Counted from the stretch's first letter, positions 1-8,624 are shown. The stretch: DNA of 34,338 bases from Armatimonadota bacterium (GCA_025358205.1 JANYKG010000123.1:1-34338), one strand, 5' to 3'. Notes: generated by a model not told the origin, from the sequence alone. Program-made: numbers and translations.

Positions 1-570
1 CGGATGGGTGATAACATCCTCAGGTATATGAAATGAACTTAGACCTCCGCGCTGCCGCACCTCTCCGTGTTCGCCCAGATCTATGACCGACATGGCATAT
101 TCAGCCATCATTCGCGAGCGATCTTCCGGCAATTCCGCGCATTCGTATGTCGCAAACGAGGTATCGCGAACCCTGTTTACAAGGTTGTCGAACACCTGGG
201 GAGTGAGATGGCTGACTAGTTGGCTCTCCTCTTCCCCCTCAGTCAGTTGGATGGCGTGAAGTTGCTGGATCATCTCACCGGGCAAAACGCCTACCGTTAT
301 GGGAAGAACCGGTATGTTAAGCGCCAGCGCGTAGCCAATCTCCTGGTGAACCCATCCCCGATGGCTCGATGTATCGGTGATAACTGGAAGAAACACGTGT
401 GCATGGGCGATGAATGTCTTGATCTGCTCGTGAAATCCATATCCGTAGGCGAAGTTCTGATCCCAAACCGCCTGTACGCCAACGGCCTCGCTGTTCAGGA
501 CGGAAACGATTTTCTGCACGAGCTTCAAGTCCTCTCGCGAGTAGCTGATAAATGCTCGGTATTTATCCAT
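1..570 (-). CDS. TIR-domain protein, N-terminal part (cut by window edge)
   Basis: Reading the minus strand from ATG at 570 gives 190 codons without a stop up to base 1, so the C-terminus lies outside the window. Residues 3 to about 110 look like a bacterial TIR domain: the opening strand reads YRAFISYSREDLKLV, and a helix carries SSHRGWVHQEIGYAL, where E77 sits in the place of the catalytic glutamate of NAD-cleaving TIRs. Such TIRs are often effectors of antiphage or cell-death systems. Residues after about 115 start a second, unrecognised region. The start is supported by GAGGAG at 578-583, seven bases upstream. A TTGACA/TATTGT promoter lies about 135 bp upstream. The fold call is strong. 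NADase activity and a defence role are inferences, because the partner domain and upstream-of-window genes are not visible. Confidence 0.8.
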   Translation of the reverse strand, partial: MDKYRAFISYSREDLKLVQKIVSVLNSEAVGVQAVWDQNFAYGYGFHEQIKTFIAHAHVFLPVITDTSSHRGWVHQEIGYALALNIPVLPITVGVLPGEMIQQLHAIQLTEGEEESQLVSHLTPQVFDNLVNRVRDTSFATYECAELPEDRSRMMAEYAMSVIDLGEHGEVRQRGGLSSFHIPEDVITHP

Positions 571-704
571 GGATAATCTCCTCTAGAGATGATTGACTCT
601 GGGTGTAGTAGGACTTCATGATTTCTTGCGGTGTGGCCATGTTGTCTGTTAATCGCTGCAATTCCTAATGCCATTGCTCCAACGTATCATGTTTTGATGT
701 GAAC

Positions 705-734
705 ACAATACCTTACAGACGATAAGTTTGTCAA
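705..734 (-). promoter_or_regulatory. Probable sigma70 promoter of the TIR gene
   Basis: On the minus strand TTGACA (734-729) is followed after 18 bp by TATTGT (710-705). This predicts a leader of roughly 130 nt before the TIR start. The -35 is perfect and the -10 matches at four of six positions. The rest of the 571-950 intergenic stretch holds a 26-codon open frame discussed in the findings, a 14-bp palindrome at 788-801 and the possible promoter of the plus-strand gene. Confidence 0.5.
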
Positions 735-836
735 CTAATCTGCGCTAGCTGCCGCCAACCCAGGGACCGGACGTGACGGCGGTTTGTAGGTATAAATACC
801 TGATTTTTTGCTGAGCAGGAAATTTGCCATTTTGTG

Positions 837-845
837 TGGTATACT
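837..845 (+). promoter_or_regulatory. Possible extended -10 promoter of the amidase gene
   Basis: TGGTATACT matches an extended -10 box (TGn followed by five of six -10 bases). No good -35 is present at the usual distance. It would leave a leader of about 100 nt before the ATG at 951. Confidence 0.35.
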
Positions 846-950
846 GGTACAAAGACTGGCGCGCTGATGCCCACAAGTTTACCATCTCTGTTTGCTGTGT
901 ACCACGTTCGGGGTTTCCGATGCGCCGGCGACTAACGGGGGTGTATTGCT

Positions 951-3900
951 ATGCGTTCATGCAAACTATTCGTCCTCACCGCGCTTATTCTCCTCGCTTC
1001 GGTTTCGTCTGTAATCGCTGCATTTGATCCCAGCGAGTTGAATGAGCCAGCCAATCTTATTGCTCAGGCCATCACAGGCACTGATCCGTGGACAGTTCCT
1101 CTAATGCCGGTCTTCCAGTCCGCCGCCAAGAAGTACAACGTTCCTCTAACTCTGCTTCTGACGTTGGGTTACTACGGCAGCACCTTCGAGAACCGCGGAG
1201 GAGCGCCTACCATAGAGGGCGGCTACGGCGTGATGGCGTTACGCGACAATACAATCGGCGGTACGTCGCTGAACGCAGGCGCGGCGCTGATCTCCAGTAC
1301 GGCTGAAACCCTCAAAGTGGATCCGGCGCTGAACATCCAAGCCGCAGCCGCTGTACTGGACTCCTATGCCAAGGCCAAGAGCATTGACCGGTCAAAGGGC
1401 CTGCAGGCATGGGTGGGTGTTGTCACTCAGTATGCCGGTCTGGACGAAGAGAATGCCACCTTCTTCGCTGCCGAAGTGTACGATAAGCTGAAGGCAGGGT
1501 TGAACTATACCAATGCCGCTGGAGAGAATTTCCAGTTTGACACGCAGAGTATTGGTAGCGTAGATACCGCTGCGATGATGCCGGCTCCCACGGTCGGCTC
1601 TTCCGAGTATGGTCCGGCGATTTGGGACCCAGCTGGAGCCTGTAACTACTCTGCAATTGCCAGCACAAAAGACACGGTTATCTGCCACACAATTGAAGGG
1701 TCGGCTGCCGGTGCGCGGTCCTGGTTCAAGAACTGCAGCGCACAGGTTTCCGCTCATTACGTAGTGTCTGAGGCGGGCGGCGTGTGGCAGTGTGTTGACG
1801 AGGACTACAAAGCCTGGCACGCAAGCTGTTACAACTCGCGGGCCATCGGCATTGAGCATGAGGGGTACGCTGCTTCCGGCAGTCATCCCGCGGCTTTGTA
1901 CAATGCCTCCGGTCTTCTGACCAGGCATCTCTGTGATCGCTGGGGCATTCCGAAACAGAAACGCACTTCCGGCCCCGGCGTCATAGGTCACATTGACGTG
2001 ACTCACTGCTGCTGTGGAACTCACACTGATCCCGGCAACGGCTGGGATTGGAACTACTACATTCAGCAAGTCAATGGGGGCGCACCTCCGCCTCCAACCT
2101 GGGCGGCCAGTTATCGCGGTCAATCGTACCCTGCTACCATGACGGCGGGTACCACCGCTGTGGTTTGGGCGGAATACACCAACACCGGCACGGGCGCCTG
2201 GCATCATGCGGAGACCTATCTTGGCACATCCAGCCCGCAGGACAGATCGAGTCCATTCTTCACGTCAGGCAACTGGGCCGGCGCGAACCGCCCAAGCGAG
2301 GTTGACCAGACTGAAGTTTTGCAGAACGGTGTGGGCAGGTTCACATTCATACTTACCGCGCCGAGTACGCCCGGCACTTACGTAGAGAAGTACAAGCCGG
2401 TTCGCGAGGGTGTAGCGTGGTTCGGCGATGAGGTAACCTGGACAATCACGGTAACAGCCGCTAACGGGAATATCACCGGAACCGTGCGCAACTCCGCGAA
2501 TAGTGCGGGAATCTCCGGCGCGACGGTAGCGGTATCCGGCGGGCCGGCTACCACTACAAACTCATCCGGTGTCTATACGTTCACCGGATTAGCGCCTACC
2601 ACTTACACGCTCACGGCGTCCATGTACAGTTTTAACTCGGCCAGCGGATCGGCCACAGTGGTCGCGGGCCAGACTGCCACAAAGGACTTTAGCCTGACTT
2701 CAACTGATGCGACACCGCCGAGTGTACCGACCGGACTTACCGCATCGGGCATCTCGCCATCGCAGATCAACCTGGCGTGGAGCGCATCAACGGATACTGG
2801 CGGCTCAGGGCTGGCGGGCTACATCGTTTACCGGGCCAATGTAGAGGTCGGCAGAACCACCGCTGTGACCTATACCGACAACGGATTGGTTCTGAATACG
2901 GGCTACACCTACACGGTGAAGGCGTATGACAACGCCAACAATGTGTCGGCAGCCTCCGCTCCTGCGAGCGCGAGCACCAAGCCGGGGACGGTCCCGATCT
3001 TCGAGGATGGTTTTGCCGGCATTGACGGCAACTTGTGGACTGCTTTGGTGCAAAGCCCGATGCCGGGGGCGTATCCGCCGGTCTGGGACAATACAAAGAA
3101 TCACGGCACGTTCCCCGGCGCGGGTTCTATCAGAACGCTTACATCCACAAATGCCAACCAGGGCTGTCTACTCGGTCACACGTTCAGTCCGGGGTTCGGC
3201 GCAGCGAAATTCGAGAGTTGGTTCTATGACAGCAGCGTCAACGACGCCAGCCGGCAGGGGCTTCAGGTTCGATGTTTGGACGGTGGCGGTGGGGTCAAGG
3301 CCATCTACTATCTGGGCACGTATTCCGCAGCTCCCGGATCTCAGGCAACCTACAGCGCAGGCTACTACAAGGTTTGCGGCTCCGGCTGCACCGGCTGGTA
3401 CTGGCCCGGCGCTCTGTGCAAGACGCGAGTTGTCGGATGGCACAAGTTTACCATAGACTTTCTACCCTACACCGGATCGGGTGATGTGAAATACTACATT
3501 GATGATGTGCTTGTATGCACCACGGATCGCACGCTTGATACCCAGACCTACGGCCTGAACATGGTGGCTTATGGATACCACTATCGCGTGAACGTGGAAG
3601 GTTGGTTCGATGACTGCGCGATGTATTCGTCAGCCCCGCTTGCGCCTACCATGCTTACGCCGACTGCGTCCTCCTCCACGTCCATAAACTGGGCGATGGG
3701 CGACAACTCGAACAATGAGATCGGCTTCCGCATACTCGATGCGGCTCAGACGGTGAAAGCATCCGCCGGGGTGTCCAACGGCACAGCCGGTACGGTGAAC
3801 CTTACGGAGAGCGGCCTGCTCCCGAATACGCCGTACACCCGGTATGCGAAGGCGTTCAACGGATCATTGAATAGCCTCTCCTCTGCGGCGGCAACACGCT

Positions 3901-5423
3901 GGACGCTGGCAAACGCGCCTTCCACGTCCAATGTCACATGCAATCGCAGCGCCGGAACGTGGTATGCCACGTCGGAGTTTGCGTTCACAGCGGTCGGCGG
4001 CTTCGGACAGGGCACGGTCAGCAAATACGCGTATGCCTGGGACAGCAGTCCAACTCATACCTGGACCGGTTCGGAAGCCATTTGGAACTCCGGGTCGTTG
4101 ATCCTGAACGCCGGATCAGCGGGGAGCTACTACCTGCATGTGAAGGGCTTTAACGGCGAGGACGTAGCGAGTGGGACACTCGACTGCGGCCCGTTCCGCT
4201 TTGAGCCGAGCGGACCGACAAACCCGACGAGCGCCACCGAGACCCACGGTGCGCAAGACGGTGTCTGGCAATCAACCGTGGCGGACCCTGCGTTCACATG
4301 GCCTGCCGCTGTTGATCCTGATTCGGGTATCGCGGGTTATCTGGTCTACTTCGGTGCGGACGAGCAGGGGACCTCGACCGACCTGGTCACTTCTCCCGCG
4401 TATGATCCCGCAGCAGTCACAACCGGCAGCTACTTCCTGCGGTTGAAGACGAGAAACAACGCCGGAAATGAGGCGGGCGAGTGGTCAACGGTCTTCAACT
4501 TCAAGTATGATTCAAGTGCGCCGACTACGCCCGTGGTTACCGACGATGGTCAGTATTCGGGATCTGCGACGAAACTGCATGCGACATGGCTGGCGACCGA
4601 TGCTGATTCGGGTGTGGCCGAGTATCAGTACGCGGTAGGAACTACGGTGGGCGGCGCTGAGACACTCGGCTGGACGTCTGCTGCAGCGGCCACTGACGTG
4701 GTTATGAGCCTACCCGCTCCGGGCCTCACGGCGGGCAACAGGTACTACATTTCGGCGAAAGCCAAGAACGGTGCAGGCGCATGGAGCGATGTGGGGTCGT
4801 CAGACGGTATCAAGCTCGCGGACCCCGTGAATACCATCGCTGAGGCGAAGGCTAAGGACACCGGTAACTCGGTTGGCTTGGTCGGCGTGATCGTAACCGC
4901 CAGCTCCGAGGGAAGCTACTACATTGAGGAACCTGACCGGTTCTCGGGCGTCCTGGTGGCAGGCGCTCTGCCGGACGGCGCAGGAAACGGTGCGCTGGTC
5001 ACGGTCGGCGGCAAGATCGGCCTCAGCAACGGCGAGCGGGCGATATTGGAACCTGCTACCGTACTTGAGTCGGCTGCTGATTTGGGCCGCATACCGGCAG
5101 CGCTCTTCATCAACGGCAGGGACCTCGGCGGTGCGGACTTCGGCGACACGCCGGGCGGAACCGACCGCACGGGTCTGAACAACATCGGTCTGCTGGTCAC
5201 CGTCTGCGGATGGTTCGTCCCCGGCGGCGAACATGACTTTAGCGTGGGCGACGGCTCTGTGATTGGCCCGACGAAGGTCATCGCATACGGCATGGACATC
5301 AGCGGGTTCACGAGCGCCGACTACGTGACAGTGACCGGCATCGCATCGCTGGAGCAGACCGACACGGTTCTCACCCCTGTCATCAGGGTGCTGAGCGGCG
5401 GTAAGGTGACTAAGGCGAACTAG
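951..5423 (+). CDS. Secreted multidomain N-acetylmuramoyl-L-alanine amidase, 1490 aa
   Basis: It probably cleaves the amide bond between MurNAc and the stem peptide outside the cytoplasm. Residues 1-23 form a signal peptide. Residues 40-200 resemble the helical domain that precedes some actinobacterial amidases (NVPLTLLLTLGYYGS and GGYGVMALRD motifs). Residues about 230-375 are an Amidase_2 domain with likely zinc ligands H246 (VICHTIEG), H347 (GHIDV) and D360 (THTDPG). Then come an NBR1-like Ig domain (384-500, RPSEVDQ and APSTPGTYVEKYKPV), a CnaB/carboxypeptidase-regulatory-like domain (505-585), Fn3 (588-680), a LamG-like jelly roll (681-893), three Fn3/Ig-like modules (894-1290) and a C-terminal OB-like domain (1290-1490). 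The latter is shared with the minus-strand protein at 9836-12595. The start follows GGGGGT. No cell-wall sorting signal or PEP-CTERM tail is visible. The enzyme family is clear. Its role (remodelling, scavenging or attack on other cells) is not. Confidence 0.88.
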   Translation: MRSCKLFVLTALILLASVSSVIAAFDPSELNEPANLIAQAITGTDPWTVPLMPVFQSAAKKYNVPLTLLLTLGYYGSTFENRGGAPTIEGGYGVMALRDNTIGGTSLNAGAALISSTAETLKVDPALNIQAAAAVLDSYAKAKSIDRSKGLQAWVGVVTQYAGLDEENATFFAAEVYDKLKAGLNYTNAAGENFQFDTQSIGSVDTAAMMPAPTVGSSEYGPAIWDPAGACNYSAIASTKDTVICHTIEGSAAGARSWFKNCSAQVSAHYVVSEAGGVWQCVDEDYKAWHASCYNSRAIGIEHEGYAASGSHPAALYNASGLLTRHLCDRWGIPKQKRTSGPGVIGHIDVTHCCCGTHTDPGNGWDWNYYIQQVNGGAPPPPTWAASYRGQSYPATMTAGTTAVVWAEYTNTGTGAWHHAETYLGTSSPQDRSSPFFTSGNWAGANRPSEVDQTEVLQNGVGRFTFILTAPSTPGTYVEKYKPVREGVAWFGDEVTWTITVTAANGNITGTVRNSANSAGISGATVAVSGGPATTTNSSGVYTFTGLAPTTYTLTASMYSFNSASGSATVVAGQTATKDFSLTSTDATPPSVPTGLTASGISPSQINLAWSASTDTGGSGLAGYIVYRANVEVGRTTAVTYTDNGLVLNTGYTYTVKAYDNANNVSAASAPASASTKPGTVPIFEDGFAGIDGNLWTALVQSPMPGAYPPVWDNTKNHGTFPGAGSIRTLTSTNANQGCLLGHTFSPGFGAAKFESWFYDSSVNDASRQGLQVRCLDGGGGVKAIYYLGTYSAAPGSQATYSAGYYKVCGSGCTGWYWPGALCKTRVVGWHKFTIDFLPYTGSGDVKYYIDDVLVCTTDRTLDTQTYGLNMVAYGYHYRVNVEGWFDDCAMYSSAPLAPTMLTPTASSSTSINWAMGDNSNNEIGFRILDAAQTVKASAGVSNGTAGTVNLTESGLLPNTPYTRYAKAFNGSLNSLSSAAATRWTLANAPSTSNVTCNRSAGTWYATSEFAFTAVGGFGQGTVSKYAYAWDSSPTHTWTGSEAIWNSGSLILNAGSAGSYYLHVKGFNGEDVASGTLDCGPFRFEPSGPTNPTSATETHGAQDGVWQSTVADPAFTWPAAVDPDSGIAGYLVYFGADEQGTSTDLVTSPAYDPAAVTTGSYFLRLKTRNNAGNEAGEWSTVFNFKYDSSAPTTPVVTDDGQYSGSATKLHATWLATDADSGVAEYQYAVGTTVGGAETLGWTSAAAATDVVMSLPAPGLTAGNRYYISAKAKNGAGAWSDVGSSDGIKLADPVNTIAEAKAKDTGNSVGLVGVIVTASSEGSYYIEEPDRFSGVLVAGALPDGAGNGALVTVGGKIGLSNGERAILEPATVLESAADLGRIPAALFINGRDLGGADFGDTPGGTDRTGLNNIGLLVTVCGWFVPGGEHDFSVGDGSVIGPTKVIAYGMDISGFTSADYVTVTGIASLEQTDTVLTPVIRVLSGGKVTKAN

Positions 5424-5448
5424 CTCGCAAGTGTGAATGAGAGAATGG

Positions 5449-5486
5449 GCGCGGCTTCGGGTAAATCTCGGGGTCGCGCTCTTTTT
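5449..5486 (+). terminator. Probable intrinsic terminator after the amidase gene
   Basis: GCGCG (5449-5453) pairs with CGCGC (5475-5479), with further G/C pairing possible inside, and is followed by TCTTTTT. The T run overlaps the stop codon of the convergent gene, so the two transcripts end against each other. Confidence 0.5.
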
Positions 5487-6321
5487 ATGCGGGGCGCTTG
5501 TGCAGGGTTATCAGCGCGATTTCCGGACGGCACATAAAGCGTATCCGTATTCTGCCTCCACCCAATCCGCGACTCACGTAGAGGTGGGTTCTTGGCAGCG
5601 GGCGTTTTGTGATTTCGGTGAGTTGATCCGGGCTGAAATACCCCATTGCTATTCCCAGCGGATGGTGGGTGTGGAGATACAGCGCACCGAGGAACGGCAC
5701 ACGGATCTGCCCGCCGTGAGTGTGTCCGGCCAATATCAGGTCTGCGGTTCCCTCACTTACACGCATGAGTATGTCGGGCGAATGTGCCAGCATCAGGCGG
5801 AACCCGTCTCCTGCAGCTTCGGACGCCTTCACCACATCGTCGAGTTTGCGATGCGGATCGTCAACGCCGATAATGTGCAAATTCTCGCCAAGTGATACCG
5901 ATTCGTTGAGCAGCAATCGAACCCCGTTTTGCCTCATGGCCTCGGAGAACTCGGTGATCGGCACGTCGGACTTATACTCGCCGTTTCCCGTGACCGCGAA
6001 CGAACCGAGCCGTGGATGGAGGTTTCCGAACAGCATGGGCAGAGCGCTGAGTCCGCTGCGATAGGAGATTGTGTCGCCGGTGATGGCGCAAATGTCCGCC
6101 TGAACTTGGGAAAGCATGCACCCGATCTTGCGTTCCAGTCGTCCGGTGTGTACTGCATGGATGTCGGTGATGTGGCAGATGGTCATGCCGTCCAGTGCGT
6201 CAGGCAAGTCGGGGAAGGGGATGTCCAGTCGGGTGAACTCAATGCTGAACGGCTCGACAAAGAACGCGTACAGCGCGAATCCCAGGGCCAGGACTGCCGC
6301 CGCAATAAGCGTCTCGATCAT
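5485..6321 (-). CDS. Membrane-anchored calcineurin-like metallophosphoesterase with altered GNH motif
   Basis: The protein of 278 aa starts with a membrane segment (residues 2-22) and continues with a calcineurin-like phosphoesterase domain related to the YkuE type. Visible motifs are ITDIHAVH (metal ligands), CAITGDT, and LAGHTHGGQIRVP near the C-terminus. The usual GNHD/GNHE block reads VTGNGEYKSD, so the conserved His is Gly; the revcomp codon is GGC and unambiguous. The open frame extends further upstream, but ATG at 6321 overlaps the stop of the methyltransferase gene as ATGA, which makes it the likely coupled start. It is the last gene of a three-gene operon. Activity may be reduced or the substrate changed; a lipid-linked or UDP-sugar pyrophosphate is a guess from context. 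Confidence 0.82.
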   Translation of the reverse strand: MIETLIAAAVLALGFALYAFFVEPFSIEFTRLDIPFPDLPDALDGMTICHITDIHAVHTGRLERKIGCMLSQVQADICAITGDTISYRSGLSALPMLFGNLHPRLGSFAVTGNGEYKSDVPITEFSEAMRQNGVRLLLNESVSLGENLHIIGVDDPHRKLDDVVKASEAAGDGFRLMLAHSPDILMRVSEGTADLILAGHTHGGQIRVPFLGALYLHTHHPLGIAMGYFSPDQLTEITKRPLPRTHLYVSRGLGGGRIRIRFMCRPEIALITLHKRPA

Positions 6322-7064
6322 TGGGTTCGTTCTCCGTCCAACGGTTTCCGCGCCAACACGCACGCGGTCAGCCCGAACGGCAGCCCGATGCTCCATCCCA
6401 GCGCGCACTCCGCCCGCATCACCAGGCTCAGGATGAAGTTGAACGGCTCCGGCACCGGGAAAAGGTCGGTTCCATTAGATTCCCGGCCAAGCTTGCGCCT
6501 GAGGAGTCGGAAGATCGCCGCGCCGGGGAGTATCGTGCTGACAAGGGAAAACTTCTTCTGCACATCAAACCCGCCTGCCCGCACTGTGTCCGCTATCCGG
6601 CTGGTTGTGTACCGCCGATAGTGGCCTAACGCCTCGTCGTGCCTGCTCCACAGCGATTGATAGGCAGGTACGGTGATGAACAGATGTCCGCCGGGCTTGC
6701 AGACGCGTCGCATTTCTCGCAGGGCCGGCGCCTCAGCTTCGAGGTGCTCGATCAGGTCCATCGCGACTATTAGGTCGAACGTATTGGGCGGGAACGGCAC
6801 GCTCTCAATGCTGGATACACAGCATGCCACAGGAGTGTCGCTGAGTCCCAGGCAGAGCGCATCGTGCGAGGCATCCAGCCCGATAACCGTTCCTCCCTGG
6901 CTCAGCTCGCCGCGCGCAAACCCTGTGCCGCATCCGGCATCCAGTATCAGTCCGTCGCGCAGCCCAAGTCGGCTGATCAATCGCCTCAGCAAGTACCGGC
7001 GTCCGCGAAACCACCAGTTGGTCTCCTCCAGCGCGCGCATTTTGGCGAACTCGTCTGGTCTCAT
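6318..7064 (-). CDS. Class I SAM-dependent methyltransferase
   Basis: The 248-residue protein has the SAM-binding motif I LILDAGCGTGFARG (about 40-53), the acidic end of strand 2 in VIGLDAS, and motif FDLIVAMDLIEHLEAEAP. The segment SLWSRHDEALGHYRRYT marks the Methyltransf_11/23 group often found beside glycosyltransferases and lipid-linked glycan genes. The C-terminus is hydrophobic and may touch the membrane. Its start overlaps the stop of the GT2 gene (ATGA at 7061-7064) and its stop overlaps the start of the phosphoesterase gene, so all three are probably translationally coupled. The substrate cannot be told from sequence; a polyprenyl-linked sugar or quinone-like lipid is possible. Confidence 0.82.
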   Translation of the reverse strand: MRPDEFAKMRALEETNWWFRGRRYLLRRLISRLGLRDGLILDAGCGTGFARGELSQGGTVIGLDASHDALCLGLSDTPVACCVSSIESVPFPPNTFDLIVAMDLIEHLEAEAPALREMRRVCKPGGHLFITVPAYQSLWSRHDEALGHYRRYTTSRIADTVRAGGFDVQKKFSLVSTILPGAAIFRLLRRKLGRESNGTDLFPVPEPFNFILSLVMRAECALGWSIGLPFGLTACVLARKPLDGERTQ

Positions 7065-7816
7065 CTCTCGTACTTCTTCAGCGTCCTATGCTGCATGCGT
7101 ATCTTCAGCAGATCCGTCAGCATCCGCGTTCCATCGCGCAGGAAGCTCACCTTGGAACCGGCGCGGTGGTACCAGTGGACAGGCGCTTCCACTATCGTGA
7201 AACCCAGTTGCTGGGCGATGTGCAGAACTTCGATGTCGAAACTGAAACCGTTCAGCGTACACTGCGAGAAGATGGTGTGAGCGGCCTCATGGGTGAAGAG
7301 CTTGAACCCGCACTGAGTATCATGGATGTCCCGCACGGCCAGCATGCGAACGATGTGATTGAAGATTCGGCCCGCCGCCTCTCGGTACAGAGGCTGATGC
7401 TTTACCAGGTGCGAACCGTGGATAGGTCGGGACGCTATCACGATGTCCGCGCCGTCTTGGAGATGAGGCCAAAATCCTTCAAGCTCCTCCATGGGCGTGG
7501 CCAGGTCGGCGTCGCAGAACAGGATGAACTTGCCGCGCGCGCTCATGATGCCGGTCCGCACAGCGTAGCCCTTGCCGTGGTTTACCGGGCAGTGGTTCAG
7601 CCGAAAGTGCGGATGTGAAGCGATGAAGGCGTGTACGATATCAACCGTGCCGTCCGTGCTGCCGTCGTCTGAGATGATCACCTCATAGCTGTAGTCCCTG
7701 TCTTCCAGATACTCTGCCATTGTCTGCAGCGAATCGGCAATCCGGCGCTCCTCATTGTAAGCGGGCACCACTATGGAGAGGTATGGTATGGAAACGTCGT
7801 CTTGTACACAGTTCAT
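7061..7816 (-). CDS. Family 2 glycosyltransferase, dolichyl/polyprenyl-phosphate sugar synthase type
   Basis: The protein shows the GT-A fold of GT2 enzymes close to DPM1-like polyprenyl-phosphate hexose synthases: YLSIVVPAYNEERRI at the N-terminus, ISDDGSTDGT, NHGKGYAVRTG, and the metal-binding FCDADLATP (DxD). DTQCGFKLF and FDIEVLHIAQ are also typical of this group. No C-terminal membrane domain is present. ATG at 7816 has a weak ACAGG eight bases upstream; ATG at 7834 is also possible and lies only about 15 nt after the predicted transcription start. The longer open frame to 7969 is rejected because it runs through the promoter. It heads the GT2-methyltransferase-phosphoesterase operon, which suggests work on a lipid-linked glycan. 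Confidence 0.85.
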   Translation of the reverse strand: MNCVQDDVSIPYLSIVVPAYNEERRIADSLQTMAEYLEDRDYSYEVIISDDGSTDGTVDIVHAFIASHPHFRLNHCPVNHGKGYAVRTGIMSARGKFILFCDADLATPMEELEGFWPHLQDGADIVIASRPIHGSHLVKHQPLYREAAGRIFNHIVRMLAVRDIHDTQCGFKLFTHEAAHTIFSQCTLNGFSFDIEVLHIAQQLGFTIVEAPVHWYHRAGSKVSFLRDGTRMLTDLLKIRMQHRTLKKYER

Positions 7817-7855
7817 GCGGACAGCCTGTCTCATCGCGCGGGTGATATGGCTCAG

Positions 7856-7884
7856 ATTATAGACCCCCCGCGCCTCACAGTCAA
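7856..7884 (-). promoter_or_regulatory. Sigma70-type promoter of the GT2 operon
   Basis: On the minus strand TTGACT (7884-7879), 17 bp and a perfect TATAAT (7861-7856). It lies between the stop of the PEP-CTERM gene and the GT2 start, so the two are separate transcripts or the operon has an internal promoter. Confidence 0.8.
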
Positions 7885-7937
7885 GTTGTGTCCGGAGAAC
7901 TGCACTCTTTGTTTGAGAAGATAATGCCTGTTTTGGG

Positions 7938-8624
7938 TCACGATCTCCTACGCCTGACCACTGCGGCAAACCCCGTCATCAGGCTGGCAAGAGCAACAAA
8001 TGACGACGGCTCGGGCACTGCCGTTGCTGTGAACTCGAACTGATACCCATTCAAACCGTCGTTTGTACGGTACATTGGCAAGATAAACCCTGTAGTGAAG
8101 TCGTTCATACTCCACACTGTGCCAACCGCTGGCCCATCTGCTATAGGACCCGGCTTCGCTTTCAACGACAGCTGAAAATGGAACCCATACTCCTCAGGAG
8201 GCCAAGCCATCATAGGGTTCCTCATGACAACCTCAATCACATCGGATGAGGCAGGCACGTCAGGTGTTGCCCACAAATATAACATCCATTTCTTGGTTTG
8301 ACCTGCAAGAAGAGGCATCCGAATATCAGCGCTATAGAAACCAGGCTCCCCTGACCAGTTCACATCCTGTCCATGAAATGACGCTATACAGACTGTGGGA
8401 AAGGTCGCGGTCCCGAAAAGCGGCTCGCCGTCCCATCCGTCAGTTGCCAGTTGACTGACCCCCAACGTTGCCCGTGATGCCCCAGCAACCTGGTGGTCAG
8501 ATGTAGAGGCTATGAACTGCCATTCCCAGGAGTTCCTGAACTGCGAGTAATCGTCGGCTAACAACGATGATGTCCCTAGTATAACTAGCGTTGCCATCGT
8601 CAACAATGCGCTCTTGATTCTCAT
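7938..8624 (-). CDS. PEP-CTERM sorted secreted protein of unknown function
   Basis: The 228-residue protein has a signal peptide (residues 1-about 23, cut near SLLADD) and a C-terminal PEP-CTERM signal: VPEPSSF, a hydrophobic stretch ending TGFAAVV, then RRRRS. This directs export and processing by an exosortase at the cell surface. The middle 180 residues are beta-rich and I do not recognise them. ATG at 8624 has GGAGGA nine bases upstream; the open frame begins two codons earlier at a TTG. The last 78 bases are almost identical (73 of 78) to the end of the next PEP-CTERM gene, which implies recent copying or gene conversion of the sorting tail. A palindromic element lies upstream. Confidence 0.75.
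   Translation of the reverse strand: MRIKSALLTMATLVILGTSSLLADDYSQFRNSWEWQFIASTSDHQVAGASRATLGVSQLATDGWDGEPLFGTATFPTVCIASFHGQDVNWSGEPGFYSADIRMPLLAGQTKKWMLYLWATPDVPASSDVIEVVMRNPMMAWPPEEYGFHFQLSLKAKPGPIADGPAVGTVWSMNDFTTGFILPMYRTNDGLNGYQFEFTATAVPEPSSFVALASLMTGFAAVVRRRRS

Noticed and set aside
220-576. 118-aa plus-strand frame overlapping the TIR gene
   Set aside because: The minus-strand reading over 1-570 has a clear TIR fold and a good SD; the plus frame has neither.
788-801. AGGTATAAATACCT palindrome followed by a T run
   Set aside because: The stem is only 6 bp and AT-rich, and no plus-strand gene ends before it; I did not call it a terminator or operator.
1392-2207. 271-aa minus-strand frame within the amidase gene
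   Set aside because: It is a shadow of the amidase coding sequence; low-complexity, no SD, no recognised motif.
5437-5895. 152-aa plus-strand frame over the metallophosphoesterase gene
   Set aside because: Antisense shadow with no SD; the minus-strand reading has clear family motifs.
6322-6408. N-terminal extension of the metallophosphoesterase
   Set aside because: It lies within the methyltransferase gene; ATG at 6321 overlaps that gene's stop and precedes the membrane anchor directly.
7817-7969. N-terminal extension of the GT2 gene
   Set aside because: It runs through the TATAAT/TTGACT promoter and the tail of the PEP-CTERM gene.
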